Assembly: GCA_019787685.1 (NCBI GenBank)
Contig: JAHNUO010000006.1
Location: 930,001-994,000 of the forward strand
Source of the DNA: Chiua virens
Lineage: Eukaryota; Basidiomycota; Agaricomycetes; Boletales; Boletaceae
DNA: 64,000 nucleotides
Direction: 5' to 3'
In this document: in pieces, positions 23,361 through 34,483 of the stretch
Layout of the letters: each line of letters starts with the position of its first letter
Numbering within the stretch: the first letter of the stretch is position 1
Notes under the pieces: model-generated
Databases searched by the model: none
Seen by the model: only the letters and a program-made list of their open reading frames with translations
What the model was told of the DNA's origin: nothing
Made by a program: the position numbers and the translations under genes

Positions 23361-26300
23361 TCAATTGTCCCGATGTATACCCCCACCAACGAGACCAGCT
23401 CGCTTCGGAGTGAATCCCCGTCTCGAAGGGGCTGGATTCCGAGATACCTCTTCTGATTTTCTTTGCCACTGATCGATGAGTTTACCGACACCCTGATAGG
23501 GCTTTTCAGGAGAGGGAGAGCGCCGACCAGACGGTGCAGAGACAGTTGCGGCGAGAGTCATAGAAGGCAACCCGTCAATACCTCCTTGGGAGGAAGGGTT
23601 GTGTGACAGCAGTTTGCTAGACGAGCTGGTGGGCAATCCCGAAACCGAGCTCTGATTTCTAGACGCCTCAGCCGCTTTGTCCGTTAGCCCTGCGTGGCTA
23701 GGTCGCGAGCTGATAAACAACTGACGCTCATCAGTGTCGACAGCCGAATCCTCATCTTGTGTGGGAGTAACTCGGGAAGGCGAGAATCTGGAGGCCTTAG
23801 GAGAGTGTAGGGACTGTTGCGATGCGCGCCCTGTAATGACCGGAGATACTCCAGGCGTCATGGCCGATTTTGGGAGGGGAAGATGACCAGGGGATGGTGC
23901 AACTTTTCCAATCGTTTCGTATCTCTGGACCATATCTGTAATCGATGGCCTGCGGGAGCCACCCGCACGAGAGCCGTCTTGGGGAACAGACAGACCGGAG
24001 GGTGTCACAGGGACATCCGACCTCCCGTCAGAAGTAGACTTGGACATGGGAAACACGAGCAAGGATTGTGGGCGACCTCGAGAAGCAGTAGCTGGCGTAC
24101 TGGAAGGCGAATTCACGGCCGACATTTGCTTCATGTGCGAGTTTGGAGAACGCCGATTCGGTGACCTACTTGGCGATCGTGGCACCTCAATTGCCCCGGA
24201 ATTCGCTACTGGCAGATGTTGTGGCGAGGCTGTATTGAGCTTCGTAACGGATGGGACAGCGATGGATCGATTCTTTTGAGGTTTCGTGACGGTGCTCTGA
24301 GGGAGTTCGGTGGATGGATTTGGAGTGGAATCCTTCGGTCTCTCTCTGGTTTGGACAACACCACCACCCCACAAGTCAACCAGGTCATGGACTGAGCTTT
24401 GCCTTCCTTTATGTCTTGGACGGGATGCCTTCTCGACGGACCTAGATGCCTTAAATACAGCAACATCCTCAGGGCTCGCCTCGTCACTGGAAGACATTTG
24501 CCGCTGTCGCGGAGATTCCAGTGCTGGTTTGTCTGAAGAGGACCGTTGGAATGAAGGTCGAATAGCAGATCCCATGGGGGAGTCCTGACCGATGTTCGAG
24601 GAACGTGTCAGGAAAGCAGGCGGGAGTCGAGGCGGGGGAATGGGATTTTGACGGCTCGAACCCGTGCTTGTATCTCGCTTCCGCTCTTTGGATCGTGAAC
24701 TCCGAGACACTCTCCTACTCCGAGAAGGGGATGTCGAGGCCCGAACGATGTATTCAGGCGACTGTTCGCCGGTGATAGCTTCTTGGGGCGATTGTAAATG
24801 AATGATATTCTCCTCGACAATGGAAGAGCGCTTGTTCGTAAACTCGCGCAATACGGGTGTCTCTGCAGTATGTGCGTCGGAGACTCCACGGTCCTTCACT
24901 GGCGACACTAGGGTGTCACTATCACCTGTCAGCCAGTCTTTATACTCGCGAGTCTTGTGTAGAGCCAGGATAGCACCGGTTGAGTCACCTGTCAGATCCA
25001 GCAAATTTGAGGCCACCGAAGGCTTGGAAGGAGTATGAACGGCATATCTTGCTGATAAAGATAACCGAGATGGTGGTCGGCCACTCGAACGTTTCGCTGG
25101 TGAGTTGCCTTCGCCGGTATGAAAACTCGCTGAGGGCCTCGAGGTCTCCTCTGCCGCACGGATTGGAGTCCCTGGAATCTGTTCGGAGCGACTACTGTGT
25201 TGTACAATTGCAGCCGAACGCTGGAGCTGTGGGCGGAAGGGTATTGAAGAAGTAGAAGGGATTGATAGATCAATGATGTTCTGGTTCCCGAGATTTAATT
25301 CTGGTTGCGTGGTATAACGAGTGGACTTCTGTGGGAAGGCAATAGATGCATCCAACTCTTCTAAGGACGGAAAACGCGTTTCTACCGAAAGATCACCAAA
25401 CTGAGGAAACGCTGGGGCGGTTGAAGAGACTGAGCTCGACAAAGGCTGGATAGGAGCAGTATTTTTCCACGATGAACTTGTGTGCGGGGCTGATGGGCGA
25501 GGCGATGGTGACGGCGTTGGCTTTATGCTGGGAACAGTGGCCCTCGGTTTCGTCGCCGTCGACGAGGGGCTGTGTGCGAGCGTAGGTCGGTTGTATGTAT
25601 TTACCGACGCCAACCCAGTCCTTAGCTTGCGTGCTTCACCCAGTGTTGGAGGGGGATTGGTGGAAGATGTCAAGCCCAACCCTTCAAAGGCATCCTTTCC
25701 TTTGGTAATAATGAGCTTTGTGGCTCGAGAACCTTCTAAAGGGGCAATTCTCGATGGGGTCGCTTTCTCAATGGAGGTGGAAGGTGTCGCACGAGAACCA
25801 GTCCTGTTACCATCGTATGCGTTCCACAAGTTGTCCCCAAAGTTGTCCCCAAATGTAGCATTATGTGGGCGCGAGTCGCTGTCTGTCACTTTCGAGGTGA
25901 GCGATTCGACACTCCAAGTGGCATCCAGCTCCCCACGCGTGCCTCCCTTTGGCTTCCACGTCGACATCACAGCACCACTAGAGGTCTGGGCCATAACGTC
26001 CTCTTTGCTTGGTGCACGGTTTTTCATGACTCTCCATGCACTGTCTTCCTCAGCACTAAACTGATCGTCCAGTAAATCGACCGTTGGAAGTTTCGTCGCT
26101 TCCGGTGGCATCTTTGGCGGACTCTGGGACTTTGATGGTTCAGTGGGTAGCGAATCCTGTTGTTGAGAGGAAGACGGACGTCCGCGTCGCATAGGGGCGA
26201 TGGCTTCAAGTACCTTTTCTCTTGCTTGAACACCTGTGTTTTTTGCGGGTGGGGGCCGTTGCGTGGTGGTTGAGGACGGTGGACGATACGACACCAAGTT

Positions 26301-27499
26301 ATCAAGTGAAGTAGCAGACTGAGACTGGAGGACTCGCGGTGAAAGAGGTTGTTGCGGTACGATGTGATAGGTGAAGCGCGACTTAGTACCGCGCATGCGA
26401 TGAACTTGGGTGAGGAGCTCAAACACAGATGGGCGTTGGGTACCATGTTCACGGAGCATGGATACTATATCAAATAAGCAAGTGAGTCAAAGTAAGACTC
26501 GTAAATGTGGTAACATACCAATCAAGCCATTCAGTTGCGGTGAGTACACAGGATATGGCGGGATCCGATATTGTACATTCAAAATGGCCAAGGGACCGTG
26601 CTCCTCAAATGGAGTCGTGTAATAACAGAGCTTGTAGAGCAACACGCCCAGTGCCCAAACATCTGACTTTTCATCTATAGGACGGCGTAGATGAGGATCG
26701 ATCATCTCAGGAGGCCTATACTGAAGAGTTGTGTGACGATTGAGATCAGCCTCTAGCGCCCTTATCTCCTGTGTTGTGGAAGGAGGACGGGTAATCGGCG
26801 TTGCCGATCCAAAATCGCACAGTTTGAAGGAGGTACTGGACGATTGGAGAATGTTTTCCACTTTGAGGTCGCGATGCAATAAAGCCGGTCGCAGATTGTG
26901 CATGGCTGCGACACCCTCAAGGACGTCGACAAAGATTTGGAGAATTTCTGCCTCTGTAAGACGTTCCCTGAGACGCCTGTTCATCATATCGATAATACCA
27001 CCACCTAGGGTTAATTGAATAAGACCTTTGGGGGCGAAAAGAACACCATGTACCTGGACAAAACTCCATAAGAATGAAAACCTCGTACTGGCCATTGGAC
27101 ATCCTATGCCATGCGGCGTCGATGAGGTGGACGATGTTGGGATGCCCCTTGAGGACCCTCTGATATGACAGTGTGAAGCGAAAACATGCAGCTGGTAAAC
27201 ATACTGCGCACCATGATGTCGACTTCTTTCTTGACCTCAGAGAGTAACGCCTCGTTCGGAACAGCAATGCGCTTCAGGACATGATGGGTCGTGTTATACA
27301 CGAGTGTCGCAGTCCTCACAAGATAGACATAAGAAAAGCCACCTGAAGAAGATTGTTCAGACATTGAGATGGCAAGATGAGTCCGGCGAGAACCTTGACT
27401 GAGATACTTCTCCACCTGGACGGTGTACTTGTTTACAGAGATGGTCTGGCCTGGAAGTAAAGTGCCCTTGTGCTCTATAGGATAGGCCTGCTGTTGCAT
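23361..27499 (-). CDS. Ark1/Prk1/AAK1-family Ser/Thr kinase (NAK group)
   Basis: Actin-regulating/adaptor-associated kinase that controls endocytic coat and actin patch turnover (family knowledge). ATG 27499 (MQQQAYPIEHKG) leads to VQVEKYLSQ|GGFSYVYLV, the glycine loop, interrupted by a 51-base stopless intron. Then HHVLKRIAV (catalytic Lys), KGHPNIVHLIDAAW, VFILMEFCPG|GGIIDMMN, LLHRDLKVENIL, KLCDFGSAT and TTLQYRPPEMID with SDVWALGVLLYKLCYYTTPF. MLREHGTQRPSVFELL closes the kinase domain. After the kinase, one exon (26459 to 23361) encodes a roughly 1000-residue Ser/Pro-rich, basic, low-complexity tail typical of Ark/Prk kinases, ending GLVGGGIHRDN. Divergent from the dehydrogenase-like gene across a 388-base promoter. 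Confidence 0.92.
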
Positions 27500-27887
27500 G
27501 GTAGTGATATGAAGCAGACAGGGACAACGATGGGCAAACCAGAGGACAGAGGCTGGCTTGCCAATCCCAACACGGCTTTGATTGCCTGCTATTGCGGCGA
27601 AGCACGGCTGCGAGTTGTGAGGTGATCACGTGAGTCGTTCCGAACACGTGACTTGTAATCAGTCCGAGATTCCGAGCAGCGTGACACTTGACAGGTCATC
27701 AAAAGACCCATTAATGGAGAAGATAAGTTCAGTCAGCATCTTAAACTTGTGCTGTTCGTTTTAAACCATTTCCTGGTCCAATTTAGCCCTTGCTTACAGA
27801 GTCTCTCACTCATCCAGTTTATATATACGCACCAACTTCCCGGATATATATTCCGTGACATGTCTGACAATTCGAAGTTCTCCTGTC
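27500..27887. promoter_or_regulatory. Divergent promoter with paired CACGTG sites and TATA-like box
   Basis: Between the kinase (-) and dehydrogenase (+) starts. CACGTG occurs at 27627-27632 (in TCACGTGA) and at 27645-27650 (in ACACGTGAC), 18 bases apart, close to two helical turns. TTTATATATAC at about 27818-27828 lies some 60 bases before the + strand ATG and is a good TATA candidate for that gene. Use of these sites is inference. Confidence 0.45.
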
Positions 27888-29350
27888 ATGCAGTCCATCG
27901 ACGTCCCCTTCTCTCGCCCCCCCTCTCCAGGACCCCATCCCCTCAAGATCGGATGGTATGGCCTCGGTGCTATGGGATACTTCATGGCGCGTAACCTTGC
28001 CAAATCTCGCCAACACTCGTCAAACACCCCCATCTTGGCGTATAACCGCACCTTATCTAAGGCTCAAAAACTTGTCGACGAGGTCGGCTCATCGCTTGCC
28101 AAAGTTGCTTCGAGCCCAGCTCAATTGGCTACCGAGTGCGATGTTGTCTTTACCAACCTCGCCAACTGATGCTGCCGTGCAGAGCGTTTACAACGAGTTT
28201 GCAAAGGCGCTTTCCGTACGTAACATGTTTCCACTTCGGAGATAAGCTCACTCACTCTCCTCCAGGAAACGCCACCTACAAAAACAAAGATCTTCGTCGA
28301 CACTAGCACAGTGAGCCTATCTCAGATCTCTACTTTCGACTATCTGACCCAGAGAAGGTCTACCCTACTCTTTCTGGCAAGTGCTCTTCTGCGCTTCAAC
28401 CGCAGACGCATGCTGATAATTACTTAATTATTAGTGGACATAGATAAACTTATTTCCAGTTTTGCGCATTGCAACTTTGTGGCATCTCCAATCTTCGGAC
28501 CGCCCATGGCAGCGGACGCCGGGAAACTCGTGATCGCAATGAGCGGTGACTATAGATCCAAGAAAGAGGTGGCATATCTCACGGTGCCTGGCGTGGGTAG
28601 GAAGGTCATCGATCTTGGCGGCAATATCGAGAAGGGTAAGTTATCCCAATGTCTCGCTTTGCCTTGGCATTCATGCCACCTTCAGCCCCAACTTTTAAGC
28701 TGATCGGCAATGGTATGATCATGGGCGCCAATGAACTCCTTGCTGAGACACTCACGCTCGGCGAAAAATCGGGAGTGGGTGCCCACGCCGTGTATGACCT
28801 TGTCAAAGGTGCGTCCGTACAAGATTTGGCTTTGATATATCTGACTAAACGGCGTAGAAATAATGCCTGCTCCCGGGTAGGCATCATGTTTCTTTCGCGG
28901 ATTCACTTTGGCTTAGAGATATTAGCTTAATCGCCTACGGCGAGCGTATGGTAAACGATCGCTTCGACGGTTCCAATGGCTTTGCTATCGACGGGGGAAT
29001 CAAAGATTCGGTGTTCGTGGTGACCCTCTATTACACTGGGTCCGGTACTGACATCCTTGATCAGACACATTCGTCGTCTCACGGCTGAGCTGAACTGCCC
29101 AATGCCAGCGGTTGATATAGCTCATCAACGTATGATCACCGCGAGGTCAATTCATAAAGAGCAGAAATCGGCGGGAACCCACAAATGGGATGTTATCGAC
29201 TGGAGTGCTATGATCGCAGGCAGCCGAGTAGCTGCCGGAATGGCTCCATTTGACTGTAATAAGGTGCGTCATTTCTAACCTATGGCGGAATCTTTCACGA
29301 ACCGGCTTTTTCACCATGACCAGAGTACCCATGTTGTCCGAGATGACTGA
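27888..29350 (+). pseudogene. 3-hydroxyisobutyrate dehydrogenase-like gene with +1 frameshift
   Basis: Beta-hydroxyacid dehydrogenase family (NAD-binding 6-phosphogluconate dehydrogenase fold). ATG 27888 gives a short leader and LKIGWYGLGAMGYFMARNLA, the Rossmann GxGxxG. The frame runs to CDVVFTNLAN and stops at TGA 28167; dropping one T there restores NDAAVQSVYNEFAKAL. All later exons are then good: TKTKIFVDTST, VYPTLS, DIDKLISSFAHCNFVASPIF, KVIDLGGNIEK, FKLIGNGMIMGANELLAE (with the catalytic-type Lys region), GERMVNDRFDGSNGFAIDGG and WSAMIAGSRVAAGMAPFD, ending STHVVRDD at 29350. One intron (28376-28434) uses a GC donor, GCAAGT. The rest of the gene shows no decay, so either a very recent loss or a sequence error explains the break. 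Substrate is not determined. Confidence 0.8.
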
Positions 29351-29840
29351 TCTCCTCACTGGAAACGACTATACTAATCGCACCAACAACATAACTTAAG
29401 TAGAAGTTGGGGCGTAAACTTCATGTAAAACGATTCATAAGAATGATATTCGCACATCAATGACTTGAGGTCCACTTTGTCTATCTACCCAGGACATGCT
29501 GCAACAGTGCCCGCCCAGCTTGCCTTTGGCTGAACAAGTGCCTGAATGACCTCAAAACTCAAACGCTTGACTCGGGCTACGAACGTCAACTTCTGACCAT
29601 GACAACGCGCCGTACTATCACTGGTACTCCGCATGGCATCTACAGGCATTCTTGTATCAGATAATTTACTCTGACGCTCAATCCATTTGCAATGCGCATA
29701 TGTTTATAGTGGCATCTTTCGTTTTACGCGAAAGTGCAAATGCATAAAAAGTTGCTTGAACGTTTGAACAGTTTTCGAGACTGTAAAATGCAAAGGACCT
29801 AGTAGGTGAATACTTGAGTAATGAAAAGTTGAAGTCATTG
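29351..29840. other. Intergenic, no gene seen
   Basis: Downstream of the dehydrogenase-like gene. A small AT-rich area around 29700-29780 includes a possible hairpin (CTTTCGTTTTACGCGAAAG at 29715-29733). No convincing coding frame. Confidence 0.35.
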
Positions 29841-29849
29841 AATGAAGCG

Positions 29850-31251
29850 CTCGGGACGTACCAGTTGGCTTTTCAATGAAGACCTGTTTGTCGTGGAAGA
29901 GGATCAGGACGAAATAATCCCTCCAAAGACCTTGAATGGTGTGGAGGAAGTCAGAGTCGACGGTAGGCACCAACTTTCACAGCACGTCCCGATCTGACTA
30001 CAATGCATGATACACAACAGTCCCGAAAATGTCTTCGAATTACAGCGGACCGCACATGATTATCAAGGTCTGGCATGCATCAAAGACAACTCCGAACAAT
30101 GGTGTAAGAGCGAGTCGGCATAGTTCAACGGGTACGAAGAACTTGTTGATCCGGACACGCCGACATCCTCCTACTCCCCTGACGCCAATCATCAAGGAAG
30201 AGAACGTCATACTTGCAACGAAAGTATTCGCCAGATGTCGGCCCAAAATGCTGTTATTCAGGAGTTCCGTGTACACGATGGGTGTTTGCTGACCATCGAC
30301 CTAGGAATTGGCGCTTCCAACCCTCACGCAATAAGCGACATGTTGCGAAGTGAAAAATAGGTTCGACACTGACTCGTCACTTCTAGAGAGGACCTGCACT
30401 GGTGTACTAATATGTACCTGTGTCATCTCCATCCGGGCCTGGCCCTGCACCCGTGGCGGCGACGGCGCGGAACAAACACTTGTCGAGAGTCAAAGAGCCG
30501 CGATTCAACGAGAGATCTGGAAGAAGCAGCCAGGCGTAACTTGTATATGCGCCGACTTAACATCTGAAGCAGGAACCGTCACTAGGCAAGTCCACGGATC
30601 GGGTTCGACCGTCTCCCCTAGCAGATAATCAAGACTTGTGGTTTGACCCATCGTCCTTTACTTGCGACGTCCTACATGGCCCGTAGCGTTCATGGTGTAA
30701 TCAAATTACATTTGCTGTTCCGTGGGTCACCGGTCAATGCCGTCAGTGGCGTCATTGATCAAGGTGATACTATGAAGTGATGCCACAAGTACTTACTGGC
30801 TCCTGAGACGCTAGTAAACGAGAACGTTCATCGCGAGTTCTAAAGAAGAGATCAGCCAAAGACGGGAGGAAAGGGAGAGGATCGATTTGGCGTCGTTTGT
30901 GCGACTTTCGTCCGAACTAGAGTGAGAAGTGGAAGATGAGACATAGAAGGGAAAAGGACATGCAACGTGTAAATGAAACAAGTTGCAGTTGCGCGGCTGG
31001 TGTCAAGACCATGCGGCCTAGGGTCCGAGACTGCTATTGACGGTTCGTCAGACCGTGAACGCGTAACGTCTACACCATCTGAAGCCAGTGGGAGAAGACC
31101 TGCCACCCCCGGGCTTAAACCACAAGAGATCAGAAGACCGTCGTTCCGCAAGTCATACGGTACCGTAAAGAATCTAGAAGGGAAATGGAAGACGTTGTCG
31201 CACCGCACCACTCAAGACATTGCCAACTTGGCTGCACTTTTGTCATCGTAG
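29850..31251 (+). pseudogene. Unrecognised, probably degenerate multi-exon gene
   Basis: Several + strand segments read like protein but do not join cleanly. From about 29850: SWLFNEDLFVVEEDQDEIIP and TLNGVEEVRVD, followed by a good donor (GTAGGC, 29962) and acceptor (ACAACAG, about 30020). From 30016 one frame gives NSPENVFELQRTAHDYQGLA, is hit by a TAG at about 30121, then continues FNGYEELVDPDTPTSSYSPD and HDGCLLTIDLGIGASN to a stop at 30358. From about 30430: PAPVAATARNKHLSRVKEPR, then, after stops, DNQDLWFDPSSFTCDV. From 30973 to 31251: a Ser/Arg-rich frame ending KNLEGKWKTLSHRTTQDIAN. The stops and frame changes could be resolved only by unusually short introns (20-37 bases), so decay is likelier. 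No family recognised. Confidence 0.35.
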
Positions 31252-31369
31252 CAAACGTGGAATGAGAGATATAGTGAGACTCGTAATAGTTGAATTTCAG
31301 GTTTAGTCCAAGCCGACTTCACACTCAACTTGAATTGCAAAGGTACTATTTATTTATATACAATGTACT

Positions 31370-31384
31370 GGGGTTAGGGTTAGG
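31370..31384 (+). repeat. Two telomere-type TTAGGG units
   Basis: GGGGTTAGGGTTAGG matches two units of the TTAGGG telomere repeat used by most filamentous fungi. It is interstitial, surrounded by ordinary genes, and only about 500 bases from the degenerate region; two units can also occur by chance or act as a TTAGGG-binding-factor site. Confidence 0.4.
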
Positions 31385-31740
31385 ACGACAAAGGGACATA
31401 AAAAGATGGCCTACCCAGCCAGAGTGGCCATGGTAGGACAGGAAAATATTGAGACAGTGCATGAGCCGAAGCTCACACAAGCCGCAGTTACCCTCTGTAT
31501 GGACAGGGTCGCCGTGCTATGGAAGGTCCCAACGGACCACACACCCAGACACATGAAGGGGCATGCGCCATCAAGGTAAGTATGAGGTGTTATCTTCTCT
31601 GCCCCTCCCTTATATATTGTTCAAAACCGCGCACGGACCAACTACCACCTCATTTCCAAATTTGGATCGTACTTCCGCTTTAGTCAAGTACACGATTCAC
31701 CACAGCACTTCACATAAGAATATTGGATACGTCGATCAGC
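31385..31740. other. Intergenic, no gene seen
   Basis: The 3' flank of the symportin gene. The only long frame on the + strand (31563-31772) has random-looking composition. Confidence 0.35.
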
Positions 31741-34285
31741 TCAGAGCCCGAGGGTTCTTCTGTACCTTATAAATGCTACTAGGTTATCTCGTACTTCTTC
31801 CCCCCTCAGCTTAAGATCTCTCTCCTTTCGACGATCGATCGATCTCACCACTTTCCTCACCCCATCCACACTTTCCGTGAGGCGATCGAGAAACTTACCG
31901 TTCCTAAAGTTGATGTCGTATGGGAGCGTTTCGTCCGAATAAATGTCAATCAGAGCGGAGACAGCCTGGAGGAAAGCTTCTGAGCTTTTGGTTGGCGGCG
32001 TAGTGGCAGTTGGTAAGATGGATAATAGATAGCTGGATATCACCTATGAAGAACATGAATCGAACAAGTCATCATACACGAACCAAGCAGCTTACCTGGT
32101 TTGCCTCTGTGGAGTCAGGGTATTGTGCCAAGCATTCGAGTGTACCAATACATTTCACCTGCACCCGAGCTTCCTACATTCGAGTCACAAACATCCATCA
32201 AGGCCTGGGCTTGCTCTCCAATAGGAACCTGTACATGGTTGGCAACTGCGTGGTACGTCCCAGAGTCACTCACTAATTTTCCTTTCCAGATGTTCCCGAT
32301 TCCCCAGAGGACACCAACCGCAATTTCCCAAATCTCTCGTTTGCGTTCTTGTCCTGCAGCGATATCAAGTCCGACTTTGGACAAGGCTGCCCATATCTCG
32401 GACCAAACCACATGTCCAGCATCTTCATTCCACAGTGCTCGAGGATCCCGAGAGCGAAAGGAATATATTGTTGAGACATTCGAAAGCGCTTACATGGATG
32501 GCTCCAAGCACGGAAGTTGTTGGGGGGTGTATTGACGAGCTGGATGGGGGCGAGAAAGAAAGCAAGGTCGGTTGAACGAGAAGTAAAAGAGGTCGCACTA
32601 GCTCAGGAAGATGGGCCGTAGAGGGTCGCTCTGTGTCCTTGTGAGGTTGTATGTCTTCCTCTAGTGGCGTGTCTTCTGACATGTCATCGCCCATCTCCAC
32701 ATCCTCATCTAGCCAGGTTATCTCAATACCGATCTGGAATCGAGACGTTCTTACCTTCTCCGTCTCCTCCGTCAGTTTTCATCCGTCGAGGTACTCGATA
32801 CCGGATCTGGTAAACTCGCACATGCTCCTGTCAAGATCTCGAGAGCAAGCTGGACAGTCCGGAGTCTGTTCTCGAGCCGTTCGAGGTCGAACTCAGTCTC
32901 TGACTTATGGTCTGAATTTGGTGTATTTTTTAGTGATAGCTTCTCGATGGACGGTGGCTCGTTTGCCTTCAGCAAGGAATCAAGAATCATTCGACATTTC
33001 GTTAAATGACTGACCTGTCGGGTTACAAGATCTTGAACTTGTTGGGCAACTTCATCCAAAGGCAATGAAGAGACGACGGGACATAGAACAGGAAGTAACA
33101 AATCATTGTTTATGTCGATGGTGGAAGTACCAGAGGGAGGCGGAAACGGCGATGTATTACTCACAATGCCTAGTTCCACGGGTTGAGTTGTGAGACCCTG
33201 CATCCAAACACAAAGGATCTCACCACAACACAAGACTTTAAGAGTCTCAAAACGATCTCTGGAAAGATCTTCGGAACTCCCTTTTGGATCATGTTGGGTG
33301 CATCGCACAATGTCCAACAGACAGGAAACATGGGCAGCATCAAAACGAATTTCATTTACTGCTGCCTCATTCTCGTCCGTGAGCACATATAGACTTTGGG
33401 CTGTACAAATCATTAGTCGAGTGGAAATTAGCAAGACGGAGAAAGAGAAACCTGCTGAAACTACGGTAGATATAGGTAGCTTGTCGCGGGCGGACAAAAA
33501 AGACATGAGGAAAGGAATGAGATTAATCTGGTTGATGGCGCTGAGAGCCTTGTTCGAAGTCTCCCTGATCATTCTGAGACGAAGAAGATACATCGGACAC
33601 GACTATGGCTACTCACGACAAGCACCACAGAATAGTGATCACATTGTCAGCGAACTCGTACACCACCTTTTTTGCGTTTTCCGGCGCATTTTTTGGGGAT
33701 TCGAGGAATTGGGCGAGTATTGTGGATATCTTATCGAAAACGAATCAATCTGGATGATGCGGGACGATGGTACGCGCGTACCTTGGGCACGAATGTCCTC
33801 AGTGGGGCAAGGATGTTCTTATTGTACATCTCTGCGCAAATCTCGTATCCGCCATCGACACAAAGATTTCTAGAGTATCAAGGGTCAATGAACGACCGCG
33901 CGGATTTAGTAGACAAACCGTAGAGCACCAGCGGCCTCGATCCACACTTCCTCCTCACTGTCCGATAGCCGCGTGATCAAGGCACCAACCACATTTTTGC
34001 CTTGCAGCAGCCTCCGCGTGGACGGATCATCTTGTATGATGTTAGACACCGCGACACAGGCCCATTTACGTTCAGATGCGTCAGGGCTCTCCATCTGAGA
34101 CCGAGTTATTGACCCAGGAAAGAAGATCATGAATCCAGAAGACAAGCCTTTTGAATGATCGGCAAGATAGCCTCTTTTTTTGTGGAGGCAGACTCCGCGG
34201 ACGCGAGGCCATGGGGTAGATGTGAGTCGGGAACCCTCATCGGGTTATGCCTACGCATCGACCGTTTCTTCTGTGACTTCCCCAT
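31741..34285 (-). CDS. SYO1: Symportin, ARM/HEAT-repeat ribosomal protein import factor (Syo1/HEATR3)
   Basis: Adaptor that imports Rpl5 and Rpl11 together for 5S RNP assembly (known for Syo1). ATG 34285 begins MGKSQKKRSMRRHNPMRVPD, a basic nuclear-import-type N-terminus, then ASTKKEAILPIIQK. The next exon reads MESPDASERKWACVAVSNII, RRLLQGKNVVGALITRLSDS and EEEVWIEAAGALR, the family's most conserved ARM repeats; CVDGGYEICAEMYNKN follows. Later exons have TSNKALSAINQINLIPFLMS, a disordered acidic region, DEDVEMGDDMSEDTP (acidic loop), HVSAFECLNNIFLSL, WSEIWAALSKVGLDIAAGQE and VLWGIGNIWKGKL, ending RDNLVAFIRYRRTLGL at 31741. The first intron (34147-34095) appears to use a GC donor. About ten short introns; no disabling change found. 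Confidence 0.9.
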
Positions 34286-34483
34286 AGCCGTTCAAGCTTG
34301 AAGATAGGGAATCTCACGTAATCAGGGAAGCTACATACTAGCCCTTGACTTTTAATTTTTTCAAACATTGCAATCTAAGCGATTGAAAGTGCTGCACAGA
34401 AGGCAAGAAAATTAATGATATGTTATCAGTGTGGTACTTGTACATGGTGCCAAGTCCTTCACATTGTCCTTAGCGTATAAAAA

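Noticed and set aside
28144..28181. Reading the dehydrogenase frameshift as a 38-base GT...CAG intron
   Set aside because: It would remove the conserved VFTNLANDAAVQ segment and is shorter than any other intron in the window; a one-base shift is simpler.
29704..30276. Minus-strand two-exon gene
   Set aside because: The two open frames lack clear splice signals and ordinary protein composition.
30598..30625. tRNA gene suggested by GGGTTCGACC
   Set aside because: The flanking bases do not form a T-stem, and no matching acceptor or anticodon arm was found upstream.
30852..31211. 119-codon minus-strand frame
   Set aside because: Composition is less protein-like than the opposite + frame, no ATG-led structure or domain is visible, and it overlaps the degenerate + strand segments.
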